Assembly: GCF_048128805.1 (NCBI RefSeq)
Contig: NC_136005.1
Span: 9,057,504-9,121,503 of the forward strand
Direction of reading: 5' to 3'
DNA: 64,000 bases
Origin: Centroberyx gerrardi
Taxonomy: Eukaryota > Chordata > Actinopteri > Beryciformes > Berycidae
Part shown: piece after piece, positions 33,641-45,889 of the stretch
How positions within the stretch are numbered: position 1 is the first letter of the stretch
Layout: every line of letters begins with the position of its first letter
Notes under the pieces: model-generated
Seen by the model: only the letters and a program-made list of their open reading frames with translations
Told to the model about the DNA's origin: nothing
Databases searched by the model: none
Made by a program: the position numbers and the translations under genes

Positions 33641-36600
33641 CGCTGCAAAAAAAAACAACAAATAAAAAGATGGTAGGTGACTGGCTACTTGGTGACTGCC
33701 GCCCTAATCCCAACAAGAGTGCATTTCCCCCTTGACCCTCTCGCTCACACCCTCCACCCACCTCACTGAAACACACACACACACACACGCGTGCATACAC
33801 ACGACTGTGGAGTTGCCCTGTAGGCTTCTCACAGGGGCGGGCTGATAATATTATTCAGCAGCGGGCGAGAAATCAGTGGCGACTCTGTTATCATGAAGGG
33901 GGCCATTGTTACGCCTCGACCAGCTCTCTACCCCGGCCAACACCCATAAAGCAAAGCTAGCATCCATTTCTCTCTCCCCATCCACTGGGACAGTCGATGT
34001 CATGTCTAAAACGGCAGAAACAAGTCAAGGAGCAGCTGCAAATTATGTGTTTGTTTCAACTTGTTCAGTGTTTCTTTTACTGTGTGAAGAGCGCCAGAAG
34101 GGTGAGGTTTACCACACAGAGATCATGCAGGTAGACAGCGTCAGCCAAAACCATAAGTCAGAGAAGTAAACTAAAATGCCTTTCAAATGCTTTCCTATGA
34201 TTTTTGAAACTTGCTGGGCCTTGCATTGTCCAACTGGCACCTAAGTAGGCTATTTAAAAACAATTTAGCCTACTATTAAATACCAATTACTATTAAATAA
34301 ATATTTGGCCCAGGTCCACAAAATGCTCACCTCAGATACTCCAAAGACAGCAAATATAGGCTACATATCCAGCTGCTAACCAAATATGAGCACAAGACAT
34401 TGGTATTAAATGATGTTGCCAGCCTACCTGAAGGGAATCAAATACGCTCGAGCTATGGAGCTAGAAAGCATGATAAACCATCATAAGGCTTGATGTTTAC
34501 TCAAGGCTGGGTGCTAGAGCTAATGGCAGACAGTCACGGTTGCTACAGCGGGAAGGCAGTGCCTCACACACAATATAATGCTTAAGATTCTTCAGAGTAT
34601 ATTGTGCAAGTAGGTTTCCCTCCTCCTAATAGGAAATCACTTCCTCTGATCTCACTGACACACCCAGCTGTGCAAGGAGGAACAAAACATTGAGAGAGCA
34701 ATTACAGTTGTAACATTTGCCCTTTATGAGGATTTGGCTATTTGGCAGCTGGTGCACGGCCATAACAAAGAACAATACAGAGATATCCAGGAATCCCATT
34801 AATCATTTCTTATCTATTAATATGACTATATATTAGTGTTGAGGAAGAAATGGAAAAGTACCTGTACTAAGCAACTTCCCTATACGCTCACTTAATATGT
34901 AACCTTTGACCTATATTTAGACCTTAAGTGCCTAAAACTCAAGAATACTGAATCTGCTTCACCATTATGAGATTAAACTCTTGTGTGTTTCTCACAGAAC
35001 TGTGAGCTTGGAGTGTGCAAATGCTCACCTCTTATTATGCATCTCCTTAAAGTGCTAGAACTATAATTATCATTGGTTGTTCAGGCTTGTTCATATGGCC
35101 TTATACTTTTTGACCAATAGCTTTACTATATTCTATCTGTATTAACATAATTATGAATATTCAACACTGTAAAACTCTGTGTAGCCATCCAGATTTTGAG
35201 TTCCTTGGCTCCCAACCTGCAGATTGAATAAACTTGTTAAACTGCCACTCTCTCATCCTGAGTTTTCTTCCATATTAGTCATCAACACAGTGTTTTTAAT
35301 AGTATGCAACATTTCCAAGATCCAAGTCGTATCATGCTGTAGTCTGCAATCTGTCAGGCAGTGTGCACTCTGGCAGACTAATACATGAGTAAAAACAAAC
35401 AGAAATTAAGTCTAGTACAAATTGTCATTGCTATTAAAAGTATCTTCCTCTGATGTTAAACCAAAATTAGGTTTTGACCAAGCTGGTGACCCAACTTGGC
35501 ATTTTAACCTTGACATTCTTCTTCTGCTGCAGCAACTGAAAGCATTGCCAGGTGATCTTGTCATTGTAAATAACCTATTGTTGCACTGTATCTCTGACCC
35601 GACTAGGCTGGTTTACCTGCCCCAGGTGGGAGGGGGGAGGGGGTGGTGTGTGTGTGTAGGGGTATAGTGATGGCAGCTCTACAGCACATCTTAATCCCTC
35701 CTCCAAGATACCAAAACATGCCTGGCTAGAAAATAGATCATCTTGCTCCGCTGTAGTCTCTGACAGTGCCATTTCAAAAATGATAGTAATCCTGACCAAC
35801 ACCCCGTCCCATCTGGCAAAACAAGCAGCATGACAAAGTGAAGATGGAAGGATGAGGAAATGTCAATTATGGTTGTTTACAACAGCAATTATTCTAACCC
35901 TCCGTGATTGCTGATTGGTTCAGTTGATCATTAAAATGCCAATGAGTGACTCAAAGAGGATCCAACAAAGCAAAACAAACCTAGGCAGGAGCAGAGTATT
36001 CAACCTAGATCTATTAGAAAACAGAGTTACAAGTGCTTCATAACAAAAGCCAATAAAAACAAAACTGCCAGAGACAAGAGACTTGTTCTAGTTATACCCC
36101 GCTGCTTCCAGGTACACTGCTTAACAAAATGCAACTCCCCAGTTCAGACTAAAGTTCAGTGCATCACACATGCGACCACACATCCACAGCCTCAGGTTCA
36201 CCTCGTAATGCATACTACAGGGCTCAGGCATTGTGGATTTTAAGTGGGTCTGACAACTATTGACACGGCTTAATACTGAATTATTGATAATCATAGTGAA
36301 TCACACCCTCTTCACTGTTGTATGGCCTGTTGACCTGGAGAGTGTTAAGTTAGAAAGTGTGTATGCAGCAGATGCATAAGTGCGGTAAAGCACAAGTCTC
36401 CCAGAATTTCCCCCAGCATGCCACACTCTGGTGTGAGGAGTCTGGCTCAGCTGCGAAGGCAAATCCACTCAGCTCAAGCTATGCAATGTGAAAAAGATCT
36501 AGTGCAGTAGGATTATATATATATTATGGTAAGAAACCCCATGGGGGAAGCACTGACTTCAGAAGTGCAGGGTGACGTACCGATGAAGCTAAGATCTAGG

Positions 36601-39409
36601 GTGTATTTCAATTAAAGTTTACAGTTTTTTTTCTTGCTTCTGCTCAGAGCCAACACCATTATGGACAAAAGAGTTTTCTCAGGTGAAGTTTACAAAGCAT
36701 AGCCGAGTTTATTTTAGTCCCTTGCATTCATAATCTTTAAAACAAGCATGACATAGTTTACTGTAAATCTTGCATGACAACGTCTAACTGCATACACCAT
36801 CAAATACTAATAATGAATGTCAGGGATACACATATAGGCTATACATTACATAAACAAGCACTAGTCCCAAAGGACAAAACCAGTAACCCACATTCCAATC
36901 AAGCCAGCAGGATGACAAATTCGCTCAGCAGAAAGAGAGGCATTAGTCACTGTATATTTCCAAGATAGATGGCCTGCGGTGACAGCACCATCACCCATCC
37001 TCAGCCGACCACCTCTCTCCTCAGTCCAGATACTTCTGACAGAACTGTGAGATTACAACCAAGATAAAATATGTTTTATTCAAAAACAAGCTTGTCTCAT
37101 TCCACATCGGTTACAACTCCGTGTTATCAGGACTCGTTTCGCCGCTTCGTCATCTGAGACACAAAAAGAGTCACAACCGGAGCATCAAAGTCATTCGACA
37201 CTCAAACATCCCCATCTCATGCTCATGTATGACCTTTGGCATATTTGTGGCATGAGAAATGAACACCAATCTCTGGTACGATAGCATGAGCATGGCGTAT
37301 CCTGAAAACACCTCGTCATGACTAGACCTCATCATGTCAATAGTGGCCATGAACGATTAAAGGAGGCAACAGATTAAGAAAACAAACTTGAGTACCCAAA
37401 CTGCTGAAGTGGCAGTAACTGATAAACATCCCCCCTCAGCGTAGGAATGTGCCCGAACTTGCCCTGAGGCTGACATGTTTACACCACCTTCCCCTCGCTG
37501 TGTTTGGGTGACAGTGGAGGAACGGGGGCGTGGGGGTGGGAGGGGGTGGGGGGCAGCAATACAACCCCTACCTGCAGGTATTCAGACAAGGCCGAGACCG
37601 CTCCCTGCGTATCCAACACTGGTCTCATTCTCTGCAACCCCCTCCCCACTCCTCCCCGTCCCCTCTACAGGTCTCAGATTTCTGGAACTTTCCACAGACA
37701 ACACGGTGCATTTTGCAGCAATGGACTGCATGCTTATGAATGAGCTCAGCCTAATGCACATGGAGGAACGACTGCAGCTCAGCAAGTGCGGGCAGTGGAA
37801 GGGAAAGTTAATACATATGCCAGTATCCATCAGCCAGTGTCCACATGTTGAGGTGTAATGGAGGGAGGGAGCCACCCTAGGATGAGCCATTAGTTTCAAA
37901 CACTTAATACCCCCCCACACACACACACACACACATACACACACCAACGACCAAACTGAAATAGGCAAACCATCAACAAACCAACTGCAGACTAGATATA
38001 TGGGACAAGTGTAAAGCAGACTTGGTAGACAGGTTGGGATGATGCAACACTTTGTCATGATTGGAATGATATTTCAATGTCTGTTAGGAATGTCTACAGA
38101 GTATGTCAAGAACTTCAATGTGATCGTTAAATTATGCAATGCTTACAAGCTGTTAAATAAGAACAATTGATGTGAAGTCTTCATGAGGGTTCATTCGGGG
38201 TTGTCCCCATTGCTGGTGTGTGTTTACACCTTTTTCCATTCTTAACTACACACCCAACCTTGTTTTGCCACTCTTCCAGGCATGCTGGTCCACACACACA
38301 CAGCAATCTCACTGGATTCATCACGAGACACTTAAGGTCATAAGAGGGCTGGCGCTCAACTAAACCTAAACACTAGCCCGTGTGGCTAAATTAGTAAACA
38401 CTGAATTAAAGCAAGCAGTCGTCCTCGAGTTCTTGTTCACAATCTAATGCCACTGCATATTCACTGCTGTATTACATTCAAGAAACTGGCCTTACATTGT
38501 TTACGTTTGTTTAAAAGTGGGAATAACAGCTTTAAGTAGCTTCCATCCATCAAAAGATGAATGGATATATTTTAATCATAAAAGATCAGAGCTATTGCAA
38601 GCTTTCAGTACACAATTCTTGGAACCAAAATTGTGAGAATTTGCTTTCATTGACTTGATAAGATTTAAATGATTAATTCATTTTCATAAACAAAGGTATC
38701 ATGGGCCCCAAGTCAATTAAGTGAACAGACAACTTTGAGATCCAAAGATGAGCTCAATGGTTTCTGAGCCGGAGGGCCGTCATCAGGAACCCACTGATCT
38801 CTGTTACACAATACAGCCCCGTTTCACTAGTCATTGAACAGACCTTCCTCGACTTGCTCTTGGTACTTGGTGATGTGTAGCACCGTACGTCACTCAAGTG
38901 GCCACCTGCAGAGCAGGGGGCGGAGTCCGAGTGGGGAGCAGGGTGTTTGAGAAGGAATGCACTTGCCCTTAAGCAGGCATGTTAATCAATAATAACAGCA
39001 ATAACAATAATAATATTACACAGGGCAAAGCGTTATAAAATATCACAGATGAGTTAATTTCAGCAATTTCACTGCATTGCAATAGGTCTAAATCCTCTAA
39101 ATATTGTTTACTTATACTTGTATATTGCTTGATCCGCCATGGTGGGTCGTGCAAATGATCGCAATGCATTGTGGGCAAGCTGTACTCCTGTCGACAGCGT
39201 TGTTGACTCACTCCCTCAGCCCTCGAAAGGTCGAGCTCAGAAAGTTCACTTGAGTTATCAGAGTGCTGAAACAGAGCGTAAGATGGCGGCAGGGATTCCC
39301 CAAGGGGAAGTGGTAAGGGGAAGTCAGGGTGAGTTACAATGACTAACGAAACAGCACCTATAAATCTGTCAAACAATGTTCAAACATACTGGTGAACCTT
39401 GAAGTAGAG

Positions 39410-39735
39410 TAGACCTAGAGAAGTCTAGTTTACAATTTCTGCCTGATGACGTATTTTAGATGAATGATTAAACTTTAATAGCACATATTTAAAGACAGCT
39501 TTCCACAACATTTATAAAAATTGGTGGGATTAGGCAAGTTTGGCGTCGTCACAAAAAAAGATGAATAAAGCCACTGTGTGCAGGTTCAAAATATAGATCT
39601 AGGCCTTATTGGCTTATATCAAAGTAGTAGACAACTTATTATATATATGAATCTCAGTGGTAAAAAATAAATCAATAAGCCTAGTGGAATAGTCAGCTGT
39701 TGAAGGACTAGTCGACTCTTGTGGCCCATCCCTAT
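39410..39735. mobile_element. hAT-like miniature element fragment
   Basis: The right end reads GACTAGTCGACTCTTGTGG then CCCATCCCTA, the typical end of a fish hAT family. The inside contains TTTGGCGTCGTCACAAAAAA and AATAAAGCCACTGTGTGCAG, also typical of it. The left end is uncertain. Confidence 0.45.
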
Positions 39736-40050
39736 CTGGAACTTTGTCAAAATCCTCCATGAAACTGTTGCAGCTTATGCTTCAATAAACTCACTAATTT
39801 AAATCAATGTGGCAGGAGCTGGTTCTTGACTCGAGTTCCTGACACACCAGAGCGGCTGGGAAAATGCGGTCAGGGAAAGTGAATGACTAACAGTCTCCTC
39901 TACCTAGCCAAGCACTTCACCCCACACAACTCTACTACAGCCGCTCAGTGACTAACAGAAGAAGTTGTGGTTGTGATTGTGGTGAACCGGGTGAATGTGC
40001 AGTGTGGGTGCAGAACAGGGCGTCGCTTACAAAGACCATGCATGCTCACA

Positions 40051-40400
40051 CTGCAAAAAACGTCCATCTTAACATCAATTAGTTTCATATTCAACAAAGT
40101 GAAGAATTCTGCCAATAAGGTGAGATAATTCCACTTGTTTCCCATGCAGTTTCAATTTTCTATAAATTAGTGTCATTATCTCTATTATTATTGTCAGAAT
40201 AAGGCAGATCACTGCACTACTATCAAGAAAATGACACTTGATTCTACAAAATTCTGGGAACAAGTTGATTTGCATTGGAAACAAATGAAATTATTAAACC
40301 CCATTGGCATATTTCTTCACTTGTTTTAAGAAAATTACAATTTCAGGACTCAATAATGGACTAAACAACTTGTTAAGATGGAGATTTAAAGCTTCCCTGA
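40051..40400. mobile_element. Miniature element with 'CACTGCAAAAAAC' end
   Basis: The left end CACTGCAAAAAACGTCCATC then TTAACA pairs loosely with TTGTTAAGATGGAGATTT near 40370-40388. The inside has CTTGTTTCCCATGCAG and its near complement. This is the pattern of a common fish hAT miniature family. Confidence 0.5.
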
Positions 40401-41899
40401 GAAAATAAGATTAAATGTGATCTTGAGAGCATTAAAAATTACCTTGTACACCAATTTTGTGTCTATTGGGTTGAACTTTATACACTTTTAATATCAGTTC
40501 TCCTCCTGCCTCAAATGTTAGTCGTCCTTCAGAAATGTCGTTGACATCGGGGGCTGATGAAGCGATAACCTGTGATACAGTCACACCACATGCTTTAATG
40601 TTTGCATTGGCATCAGAAATAAAACTGGGCTGGTGACCTTGAGGCCCTCTCTCTCTCTCTCTCTCTTTCTCTGTCCCGCAGCAGTTTCCTAGTAACCGCC
40701 CATGTTTACATATCTACACAGACTCAGCGATCCATAATCTAACTTAGGGCACCATCAGCTGGGAACAAAAGCATCAGTGAGGGCCGCTAGTAGAAGACAT
40801 TCAACATGCATGAATTAAAAGTGTGTGACAAAATGAACTAAAAAGGGTAGATGTCCAAGTGCAAGTCACATGGGAGCAAGGAGTTGAACCTGACTCCACT
40901 CTGGCTGGCAGTCAATAAGCTCTTCCTCAGCTTTCTATGGTTTTTAGGCAGAGTTACATTTGTACTAATAGGTCTTGTCTAAGTTTCAATTTTGAGATAG
41001 GCATCAGTTAGTCTACAAGGGCGAAACTGTAACTACAAAACCTGTTATCACTATCTCTAAACAACTATAACATTATACTTATTGTACTTCTTAAAACTCC
41101 TATGGTATCACTACAATATTGTCATGGAGACTTGTAGTCTGTTTGCTGTGGCATGTATAGTGTACTGCTAAAACTTGATACAGGATTACAATAGTTCTTT
41201 GCAAGGAATGGGTTATCTTTCAGAGTTCAGCTGTTTTGCAGGCACACACCAATCTCTGCTCACATCACTTCTATGGAGATGTACCACAGCTACAAGACAT
41301 TAACCCACAGTTGACAGTCAAATTACCATCTGCCTCTACAGTGCAGGTACAATGCTGAGCGAGTCTGTCGATGCGTCCTTTGTCCGCAGCACAGGTGCAA
41401 AATGATAAATGAGAAGCGGCCAGATACAGTGAGAATAACTCAACCAACAGTTACCAGCAACAGCCAACAGTCCTGCAAAACAGCCTGTGAGTCTGAAAAA
41501 GCTTGATAGAGACGGAAATCAAATCGGCAATAACACATTTTTAGGGTGGAGGTGGGGGGGGGGGATACATATTTTGGCACCGGAGCAGGCCAGCGGTGAC
41601 GCACGCCTCACTTCTCAACTTCGGTACATTAAAAGAAGCTACTGTACACTAAATTCACAGGCAAGGGTCACTGAAGCTTGTTATTTACGTCTGAGTAGCT
41701 GTAACAACAGAAAAGGCATCAAAATGAAGCCAGGAGGATGAGTGAGCTCTCCGTTAATCCAGAAATCACATCACCTTCCGCAAACTGTCAAACGCGGTCC
41801 AGAAAAAACAAAAACGCACCTGAAGTTCCCCAGATGCTCCATGGCAACAACAAGTCAACAACATGTTTTTTTTTTTTTTTATGCCAACAGTCTCGGAAG

Positions 41900-42112
41900 A
41901 TAACTCACTTGAAATGAACCGGCGGAGACTTTCGAAAGCAGGTTGATGTGTGGCCTGGCGCGGGTTTGAAGTCACTACTGAGCTTCCTCTTCCTTTGCGC
42001 TGTGAAGTCTTCCTGACCCGGACCCAGCCCTTTGATGGAGCTGGAAAAGGTGGAGTCATCCTCGCGCTGCGGTGAGCGAGCTGGTCGCCGCATATGGACG
42101 TAATCAGCTGAT
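41900..42112 (-). other. elovl1: Possible first exon and promoter of elovl1
   Basis: A CpG-rich stretch (CTCGCGCTGCGGTGAGCGAG at 42061) stands out from AT-rich surroundings. On the minus strand it ends in TTTCAA followed by GTGAGT at about 41907. A minus-strand first exon reaching elovl1, 13 kb away, is the simplest reading, but a non-coding RNA is equally possible. Confidence 0.3.
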
Positions 42113-42125
42113 GTGCCCGTCCTTG

Positions 42126-42307
42126 GTCATCATCATCGATCCATAATCAATCAGTGCTACAGGACCTTCTAGCAGACGAGACTCAGCAGATGCTAAGTAA
42201 CGGTTATAACCGTTACTTAACCGGTTATAACCGTTACTTAGCATCTTCTAAGTCGTTGTACTTCCTGTAACACAAGTGGCCAGTGGTGGGAAGATGAGGT
42301 TTCTATT

Positions 42308-42375
<68 letters not shown>

Positions 42376-42553
42376 TTTTTCTTAGCATTAAACCAGTGCA
42401 CAGCAACATTTCCAGTGCCAATAAGTGTCGATTTTTAATTTGCAAGTATCATCAATCCATAATCAATGAGTACGGTACCTTCTAGCAGACTCAACCATTA
42501 CTTAGCATCTTATAAGTTCCTTCAGGAGTGGCCAATGGTGGGAAGACGAGATT

Positions 42554-42597
<44 letters not shown>

Positions 42598-42700
42598 TCC
42601 TTCCTTCCTCCCTGTGTACACTGGATTAAGCATTTAATTCAGTGTACACAGCAAAATCTCCAGTGTCAATAAGTGTCGATTTTTCATTTACAATTATTTG
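42126..42700. repeat. Tandem duplication of about 300 bp with TTTC microsatellites
   Basis: Unit 1 (about 42126-42445) and unit 2 (about 42448-42690) share, in order, 'ATCCATAATCAAT', ACCTTCTAGCAGAC, TTACTTAGCATCTT, GTGGCCA or GTGGCCAA, GGTGGGAAGA, a long (TTTC)n array (42301-42382 and 42551-42606) and AATAAGTGTCGATTTTT. Unit 1 alone holds the 25-base palindrome. Confidence 0.85.
42188..42246. repeat. Perfect 25-base inverted repeat
   Basis: Arms 42188-42212 and 42222-42246 are exactly complementary around the loop TTACTTAAC. Each arm contains or forms the palindrome AACGGTTATAACCGTT. Confidence 0.95.
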
Positions 42701-45660
42701 GTGTTGACAAGTGTAGACTGAAGAGTTTTACTCACTGAGAGCTGATATGGATCTGAGGCGACTGTTGAAAACTATTTAAACGTTTTAAATTAACTCTGAT
42801 GGGAGTGGACTTACATAAACACTGGCATAGTGTTGATTATTACACCCTCAGTGTTAAATTAACCCTGATGATTTTGCTGTGTACATCTTATCAGTGGATA
42901 ATAATGTGATTATACTCAGAGCGTTGCCATATGCTTTAACAGCTTTTACCTTCCACCAGGCACACTCCAGGATTTAAAAAGAACTGACACAATTTACACA
43001 ACAATATTGACGGTCTGCGTCTATTCAGGCTTCAAATCATGGAATGACAGGAGCTGATCCCCAGAGGAGATAAGGGGCTGCTGTTATACGTCTGTCAAAA
43101 TTACAGCAACCGGATGGTTTACACACACCATACACTGTATAAACCACTGCCTGAGCTCAGGTATGTGCAGTATAGTAAGTCAAGGCTCTGATGTTCGTAC
43201 TTCATGCAATCCCAGCCCAGTGATGTGAAGTGGACTGGATACAGAGCCAGATCCTTAGCTTGTGGGGTACAAGTGAATCATGATGGGTCAAGCTTGTCAT
43301 CACAACAGGGTGTGTGTGTGTGTGTGTATTCTGGGGATGGGGGGGGGGTCGTCCTGAGCCTGAGGTGAAGGTGTCAGACATCTGCTTTCTTGGTTATAAA
43401 TCGTCCACCTGCTGGGCTGCACTAACTGGCTCCTTACCCAGAGGCACCATGGGAACTTTTAACCCTGGATGGTATCTACCCCACCTAAACCCATTACTAT
43501 AGTGTGCAGAGGTAGAAAGTAACTAAGTACATTTACTCAAGTATTGTACTGTACTTGCTGTTATCAAGCATTGTGCTATTTCGGAGGCTTTATGGTTTGG
43601 GAATTTTTGCTGTAGGTTTGAGCGCTCAGACAGAAGAGCAGTGTGGGTTTGGAGAAAAATGACAGATTAAGATGCTGACTGAGGATCAAAGGTGAGAGAA
43701 GGCCTAACTGGTTTCATTTCCTCCTGTGTCTCATGTTTGGTGGTGACAGCATCTTTCACAACAAAACTAGAGCAGAGAGCAGCAGATATCATTTATCTGT
43801 CATTCAGTTGCCACAGTGTGTAGCCTACACAGTGTGGGTTAAAGTGGTTAGAGTAAAATCCATTGCTTCCTCAATATGTGGCCACTGTGGAAGTTGTGAT
43901 TTTTTGTTTCATTTGATCAGATTTATGTGATACAAATATTATGTGACTATTCGAATATGGATATTTTTAATTTCAACTTGTCTTTTTGGCCCTTTCAGAT
44001 TTCTTTTAATTTTCATGTGGAAGAGAAAGCCAATCATAAGCTCTCAATACTCTTTTAAAAATGTTCAAAGATAGTGGCTTCTTCACTATAAGCAGGGTCA
44101 GGAAGGTTACTTTCAAAATGTAATCCAATAACAGACTATTGATTACCTGCTAACAATTATGATTAGCAATGTGTTGGAATACTCAAACTCAGTAGTGTAA
44201 TCTGATTACTTCCAGCTACCTTTGAGCTACTTTGCTTCCAAAAGGTAAAGATTATGAAGTTAAACCAACCATTTTCCCCCAAATTACACACCGTAATTTG
44301 AATAGTGTTCAAATCAGCATCTACAACCAGCACCAACCATTAATGTAAGAAATGTAAAGTTATTTTTTATATAGTCTCACAACCAAAATGTTTTTCCCTC
44401 GAAAAAATGTTGTGTGCCCCTGCCCCTGCCAATCCTAACCCTGAATATAAAGTCTAGTAAAAAGGCATAATAACATAGTCATGGTGACACCAAGTGGATA
44501 TGTTGGATCACTGCAGGCTCCAAACCGCTGACTTGATTACTGCAGTTATATAAATTACAATTAAACACTTGGGAATATTCAGATCAGGATAAACCCTGGA
44601 CCCTGGTGTGATATTTTAATCAGAGGAGGGAGGCAAAAACTAACTTTCTTTATGGAGACAGACTTCAGTTGTCTTCGCTCCCAGACTTTCAATCCATATT
44701 TTCTCCTGAACCGGCAAAAGTTATACTCTATAAACCCATAATTACTGCATCACCACACCCAAATATTTGTATTAATGTCTATATCCTACAACTGCGTTCT
44801 TCTCTGAAATAATACTATCACAATGTGATTCTACCACAGCAAACCTAAACATTAGAATCTGATGCCTGCTTTCACTATAAATGCCTGACTTTATCTCATC
44901 CTCCGGCCTACAATACACAGTTTTATCACTCCCAGTACTGGAGGGAATCATATCCACAAACAATCAAGTCAGCCTGCTCATTACAGCAGATAAACAGACG
45001 TCCTCTGGATCCTGATGGCATCCATTCACTTTCAAGGGAACAAACAGGTCGTCCCTTTGTTATAAGGACACCGAGCCTGGGGAAAAAGACTATTTCAATC
45101 CATACATGGCCAGTTTGCTCACTATTTGAACATAGATTCTTGTCTTGAAAGTGATGTTGTGGCACATACCGCTGTTCCTCTTTAGGAGCAGCTATGACCT
45201 CAACGGCAATATCTTAAAAAGGCCAAGAATTTAAATGATATGTTATTGAGAATTCACAAAAAGAGTGGCAGGGGCTGCCAAACATCCAGAAATGCCTGTG
45301 GGATCAATCTGCTCCCTGTGTCCTGTTGTGTGGCTGAGGAAGAGGGGTTGTTTTCTCGGGGCTTTCTTTCACCAGAGGGGCTGGGCTTTGGTGGGACAAG
45401 TGGGCTGGCTGCTCTTCCCTGCAGGATAAGAGGAAAGAAAGAAAAAACATTTGGACGAAAGGGAGGGCAGAATGAGGGTCTGGAAAGGCCTTTTCCCGCC
45501 CCTGTGCTTTGGAACCTCCTCTGTCGATTTATAGGTCCTCCATACACACACCCACATACAGGCACACACACACACACACACACACAGATAGACAGACCGG
45601 CCTAGTAGACAAAGTCAGGATGTGACATCACCCACAGGAAGAGAAGCCAAACAACTTTTT
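42700..45660. other. Gene-free interval before mob3c
   Basis: No exon recognised. A hAT-type end (GCAGAGGTAGAAAGTAACTA at about 43505) and a second (AGGGTCAGGAAGGTTACTTT at 44094, inside running to about 44250) mark old insertions. TG and CA repeats lie at 43309-43328 and 45561-45586. Confidence 0.45.
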
Positions 45661-45889
45661 TTTCCCCCCTTTGCTGCTCCGTCTGTGCTGTGCCGCTGAG
45701 TGAAGTTGGAGCCTCTGCGTCTGTTGGAGGCCGGCGGGAGGGAGCAGATCCAGAGGAACCAGAGGGGACATAGCTGGGCTTGTTCTCCACAGGGAGTTTA
45801 AAGTCAAGGGGCCCGACGGGCGAGTCCTCCCTGGCCTTCCCACGACTCTCCGCCACATTCCTAACCCTCCGCTCTGGGATTTCAGCCAG
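45660..45889 (+). other. mob3c: Possible 5' non-coding exon of mob3c
   Basis: A GC-rich block ends at about 45889 in TTTCAGCCAG followed by GTACAG, a usable donor. mob3c is the next gene on this strand. The start codon exon at 48176 shows no clear nearby acceptor, so the link is tentative. Confidence 0.3.

Larger units (their letters stand above)
33641..41760. other. Long gene-free interval
   Basis: No coding exon is recognisable on either strand. It holds CA repeats (33772-33789, 37917-37934), a CT repeat (40650-40672), two miniature elements listed separately (about 39410-39735, 40051-40400), and GTTTCGCCGCTTCGTCATCT at about 37136, a motif of common fish hairpin repeats. The longer frames here (about 127-135 codons) have no family resemblance and look random or repeat-derived. 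Confidence 0.45.

Noticed and set aside
37475-37858. 127-codon plus-strand frame
   Set aside because: No domain, no splice context, Pro- and Gly-rich from G/C-skewed sequence; random.
38969-39376. 135-codon minus-strand frame ending in poly-Leu
   Set aside because: It lies in repeat-like sequence and the Leu run comes from an AAT-type repeat. Possibly part of a dispersed element, not a gene.
45240-45605. 121-codon plus-strand frame before the possible mob3c exon
   Set aside because: Ends in a CA repeat and has no family resemblance or coding-type conservation that I can see.
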